Source: Capnocytophaga cynodegmi DSM 19736
GTDB taxonomy: Bacteria > Bacteroidota > Bacteroidia > Flavobacteriales > Flavobacteriaceae
Assembly (NCBI RefSeq): GCF_000379185.1
Contig: NZ_KB900707.1
Location: forward strand, 1-64,000
Length of the DNA: 64,000 nt
Direction: 5' to 3'
The translations under genes and the position numbers were made by a program. Shown piece after piece: positions 61,091 through 64,000 of the stretch (positions within the stretch are counted from its first letter, which is position 1; the number at the start of each line of letters is the position of its first letter). The notes under the pieces are model-generated. The model was given only the letters and a program-made list of their open reading frames with translations. It did no database searches and was not told where the DNA came from.

Positions 61091-62725
61091 TTATCTGCTT
61101 TTTCCAAAAATCATATACTTAATAATTTCTTTTTCGTGAGAATCGTATTCCAACAAAAATCTATCTATCAACAACTTATCTTCTTCTTTAATTCGCTTAG
61201 AAATATTTTTGAATGGTTTTTGAAATTGCCCTGATAATGCTCCTTTACAGATGATTGACAATGATTTTTCGGTAATTCCCCACTTTTCAATAAATACCTC
61301 CAGAAAATCATAATGCACCAACTGATGCTCATCATCAACCATACCAAGATATTTTTTCACTAATGGAAAATATTTCTCATCTTCCAATCCTAATCCGAAA
61401 ACGGCATAAGAACTTGGCATACAACTTTTTTCACCTTCCTCAACATCTTCATACCATTCAAACTCTTTCATTGCTACTTGAGCATAGGACTCCAATTTTG
61501 GAAACAGCTCAGCAAATTGAAGTGCTTGTGCAAAAAATCGGTGTGTGGCAGACTTGGCAAGCCCCTTAATTGGTAAAAATTTCTTCTCTCCTTTAGAAGA
61601 AAATTTGATGTAGTAACTCGCTACAAATCCTCCTTTTAATAAATTAATCAAAAAATTAAGTGCTTTATCGTAACTTTCAGCTGTTTCATTTTTTAGTTTA
61701 ATTTCTACTTGTGCAAACACGTCATTAGCTTTACATTCCAAGTCTGTGCCCTTGAAATGAATGAGTGAATCGGGAAGCGTTCCTGTTCCTTTTTTGAGAT
61801 ACATTTGGGCTTTTTTCGAACCAAAATCTTTAGCTGCACGTTGTAACTCTTTTTGAGCAAACTGAGTGTAGCCATCTTTGTATTTTATCTGTAAATAAGA
61901 CTGATAAACATAGAGTTCTAATTTATTTTCATCTACGTTTTCAAGTGAAAAATCTTTTTTCAATACGTATTCTTTCATCCAATAATTACCCACTACATCA
62001 CAATACAAGGGTAAAAACTCCTTTTCTGACCATTCTCTTAAATTAAAAATAACGCTACTCTTGAAATCAGAAAAAATAGCTTTATTATCAACAAATTGCA
62101 TCGTTTCGAATAATCTTTCAATCATTGTTATTGCTTCAGTTTCCGAATATTCCATCAAACCAAAATCAGTTAAATGTTCGCAGAGAACTCTAGCTTCACG
62201 TTCACTTTTGACCTTTATCTTTTGATCAAAAACCAACTCTTTAATATAATTTTTCATTACATTTTGAAGTTCTTTTTTGCGATTAATATCTTCAAAATAG
62301 AAAGTTTCGGAATAAATTCGGTCAGTTAAAAGTAAAGGATTTCCGTTTGCATCATTCATTTTGCTTTCAAAGTCCAAAATCAATCTTAATTTATACCGAA
62401 AAAGAGGCTGATTTGTTGAATCCAAGAAAAAATGTTGTACCTTTTCCATAATTTCTTTTGCAATAAAAGCAAAATCTACTTTAAAAATATTTTCCAATTG
62501 AGGAATTTTCAATTTATGTTCATAAGAGTCCCAACTAAAATCATAAAGTGAGAATTTTACTTCGCTTTTTAAAACTGAAATTCGCAAATAATCAAAATAT
62601 CCCTCTTGAATACAACACTTTGAATATGGTTTTTCACCTTTGTATTGATTCTTCTTTGTTTCGAAGACAAATTTCACACCTTCAAATATTTGCTTTACAA
62701 TATTTTTTTGTTGTTCTTGGTTCAT
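61091..62725 (-). CDS. DUF6138-like protein, unknown function
   Basis: A 544-residue soluble protein without signal peptide. The most conserved-looking parts are YLKKGTGTLPDSLIHFKGTD with ECKANDVFAQVEI, then FLPIKGLAKSATHRFFAQAL, and SYAVFGLGLEDEKYFPLVKK. They resemble the family DUF6138 as I recall it; this is a recollection of pattern only. It sits 6 bases downstream of rsmG on the same strand and is probably co-transcribed with it. The rpsF promoter overlaps its end. No catalytic motif is evident. Confidence 0.6.
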   Translation of the reverse strand: MNQEQQKNIVKQIFEGVKFVFETKKNQYKGEKPYSKCCIQEGYFDYLRISVLKSEVKFSLYDFSWDSYEHKLKIPQLENIFKVDFAFIAKEIMEKVQHFFLDSTNQPLFRYKLRLILDFESKMNDANGNPLLLTDRIYSETFYFEDINRKKELQNVMKNYIKELVFDQKIKVKSEREARVLCEHLTDFGLMEYSETEAITMIERLFETMQFVDNKAIFSDFKSSVIFNLREWSEKEFLPLYCDVVGNYWMKEYVLKKDFSLENVDENKLELYVYQSYLQIKYKDGYTQFAQKELQRAAKDFGSKKAQMYLKKGTGTLPDSLIHFKGTDLECKANDVFAQVEIKLKNETAESYDKALNFLINLLKGGFVASYYIKFSSKGEKKFLPIKGLAKSATHRFFAQALQFAELFPKLESYAQVAMKEFEWYEDVEEGEKSCMPSSYAVFGLGLEDEKYFPLVKKYLGMVDDEHQLVHYDFLEVFIEKWGITEKSLSIICKGALSGQFQKPFKNISKRIKEEDKLLIDRFLLEYDSHEKEIIKYMIFGKSR

Positions 62726-62731
62726 AAAATT

Positions 62732-63349
62732 TTAATTTTTAAGATAAACTACTTTTTTAGTTTCAAAAAACTCTTCTGAAAAAAAGTTAGAAATTTCATA
62801 CAATTGTATATTTTTAAAAGAAGCTAATTCTTCAGTTAAATCACCTCCTTTCAAGTACAAAATTCCATTATCTAGCGAGTGTTTTGAACTTTTCTTTATT
62901 TTCCCTCTCACCCACTTCACGAATTCTGGCATTTGTGTCACAGCCCTACTTACGATGAAATCAAATTTTTTGTCAATTTGTTCTACACGACTATTAATTG
63001 CAGTAACATTATTAATATCAAGTTCTTTGCAAACTTCCTCTACTACTTTTATTTTTTTTCCGATGGAATCCACCAAAGTAAATTTTGTTTGTGGGAATAA
63101 AATTGCTAAAGGAACACCAGGAAAACCGCCTCCTGTACCAACATCAAGTATTTCACTATCAGCAAGAAAAGAAACTACTTTTGCAATTGCCAATGAATGT
63201 AAAACGTGCCGTTCATAGAAAGAGTCCATATCTTTTCTGGAAATCACGTTAATTTTAGCATTCCATTGCTCATACACAGGTTTTAATTTTTCAAATTGCG
63301 AAATTTGTTTCTCAGTTAAATTATTGAAATATTTGTTGATACACTCCAT
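62732..63349 (-). CDS. rsmG: 16S rRNA (guanine-N7)-methyltransferase RsmG
   Basis: RsmG (GidB) methylates G527 of 16S rRNA using S-adenosylmethionine. The 205-residue length is normal. The AdoMet-binding motif DVGTGGGFPGVPLAILFP is intact, and WNAKINVISRKD and FYERHVLHSLAI are family signatures, as is IVSRAVTQMPEFV. The DUF6138-like gene follows 6 bases later. Confidence 0.95.
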   Translation of the reverse strand: MECINKYFNNLTEKQISQFEKLKPVYEQWNAKINVISRKDMDSFYERHVLHSLAIAKVVSFLADSEILDVGTGGGFPGVPLAILFPQTKFTLVDSIGKKIKVVEEVCKELDINNVTAINSRVEQIDKKFDFIVSRAVTQMPEFVKWVRGKIKKSSKHSLDNGILYLKGGDLTEELASFKNIQLYEISNFFSEEFFETKKVVYLKN

Positions 63350-63440
63350 TTAATTTTATTTTTAAAAGAAAAGTAAGTAGTAATTATTTTAATTTTTCTG
63401 ACTTTCTACATTTAGGAATTATTTCTGTAAAAATTAATCG

Positions 63441-63448
63441 CAAAAGTA
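63441..63448 (-). promoter_or_regulatory. possible -7 box of rsmG
   Basis: On the minus strand TACTTTTG, 91 bases before the ATG. The nearest TTTG is 24 bases upstream, farther than usual. Confidence 0.3.
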
Positions 63449-63493
63449 TTAATTTTTCGATAGTTTTTTAAACAAACACTTTAAAAATTTACG

Positions 63494-63501
63494 TAACTTT
63501 G
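63494..63501 (+). promoter_or_regulatory. possible -7 box of the class I aminotransferase gene
   Basis: TAACTTTG, 26 bases before the ATG at 63528. No clear -33 element. Confidence 0.5.
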
Positions 63502-63527
63502 CCACTCACAGACTAACATTTTGAATT

Positions 63528-64000
63528 ATGCAACAATTTTTATCCGACCGAATTAACAATATGGAAACCTCTGCCACGTTAGCTATGGCAGCAAAAACTC
63601 GTGAATTGAAATCACAAGGAAAAGACATTATCGGGCTAAGTTTAGGTGAGCCTGATTTCAACATTCCTGATTTTATTAAAGAAGCCGCTATTGAGGCAAT
63701 TAATCAAAATTTCAGTAAATATTCCCCCGTAGATGGATACGCTGATTTAAAAGAAGCTATATGTGAGAAATTCAAACGCGATAACAATCTAATTTACAAA
63801 CCCTCACAAATCAGTGTTTCAACTGGAGCAAAACAATGTTTGGCAAATGTAGCCTTGGTAATGATAAATAATGGTGATGAAGTGATTTTTCCCGCACCTT
63901 ATTGGGTAAGTTACAAAGATATCGTAAAAATTGCAGAGGGTGTTCCAGTCGAAGTTCATACAACCATTGAGAATGATTTTAAAATAACTCCAAAACAGCT
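63528..64000 (+). CDS. class I/II pyridoxal-phosphate aminotransferase, 5-prime part
   Basis: The first 157 codons of an aspartate-aminotransferase-like enzyme that runs off the right edge. The start FLSDRINNMETSATLAMAAK and IIGLSLGEPDFNIPDFIKEA, with KYSPVDGYADLKEAI, are typical of bacterial type Ib aminotransferases. The catalytic lysine lies beyond the window. The likely reaction is transfer of the amino group between aspartate and 2-oxoglutarate. The exact substrate cannot be fixed from this fragment. Confidence 0.88.
   Translation, partial: MQQFLSDRINNMETSATLAMAAKTRELKSQGKDIIGLSLGEPDFNIPDFIKEAAIEAINQNFSKYSPVDGYADLKEAICEKFKRDNNLIYKPSQISVSTGAKQCLANVALVMINNGDEVIFPAPYWVSYKDIVKIAEGVPVEVHTTIENDFKITPKQ

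Overview
This window is a piece of a low-GC Bacteroidota chromosome. The gene set fits the family Flavobacteriaceae and points most strongly to the genus Capnocytophaga, probably one of the dog-mouth species (C. canimorsus, C. cynodegmi or C. canis). Three things support this. SusC/SusD-type outer-membrane systems are present. Promoters follow the Bacteroidota pattern (TTTG or TTG, about 18-20 bases, then TAnnTTTG). One locus matches in order and content the Gpd glycoprotein-deglycosylation locus described in C. canimorsus. The species assignment is inference.

Layout. 1-180: the tail of an IS5-type transposase. 238-2415: haem genes hemC and hemA, divergent from an AraC-type regulator (2608-3513). 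3595-4791: a class III aminotransferase. 4995-6641: a TonB-C-domain protein and a secreted thioredoxin-like protein. 6715-15711: a SWIM zinc finger / HEAT-like / MoxR ATPase / DUF5682 gene set, split by an acyl-carrier-protein phosphodiesterase and a lipoprotein sulfatase. 15755-16363: superoxide dismutase. 16428-20834: the giant envelope protein TamB.

20.9-45.4 kb is accessory. It holds the Gpd-like locus (SusC, SusD, GH18 endoglycosidase, DUF1735/LamG lipoprotein, GpdF-like lipoprotein), two further tandem GpdF-like paralogues with mosaic sequence identity, an M81/MlrC-type lipoprotein with a second SusC/SusD pair, and a minus-strand group of uncharacterised genes led by a PH-like/TerB-like multidomain protein. 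Upstream of that group lies a nine-unit pentanucleotide repeat inside a possible short structured transcript. tsaD follows at 45405. TamB and TsaD are, from memory, usually neighbours in Bacteroidota, so the block between them looks like an insertion.

46.5-51.1 kb is a PadR / double-PspC / TonB-dependent-receptor operon with a clear palindromic operator candidate. Then come an outer-membrane barrel protein, a polysaccharide flippase, a pair of secreted peptidases (bleomycin-hydrolase type and S9 glutamyl-endopeptidase type), an ABC exporter (DUF5687 permease plus ATPase), the rpsF-rpsR-rplI ribosomal operon, a DUF6138-like protein, rsmG, and the start of a class I aminotransferase that leaves the window.

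How the genes work together. The Gpd-like proteins would cleave N-linked glycans from host glycoproteins at the cell surface (GH18), hold them (SusD, DUF1735, discoidin-like lipoproteins) and import them (SusC). Several of these lipoproteins carry an acidic K-(D/E) motif just after the lipidated cysteine that matches the surface-export signal known from this genus. The second SusC/SusD pair has no glycosidase, so its substrate is unknown. No tRNA, rRNA, CRISPR array or prophage was recognised.
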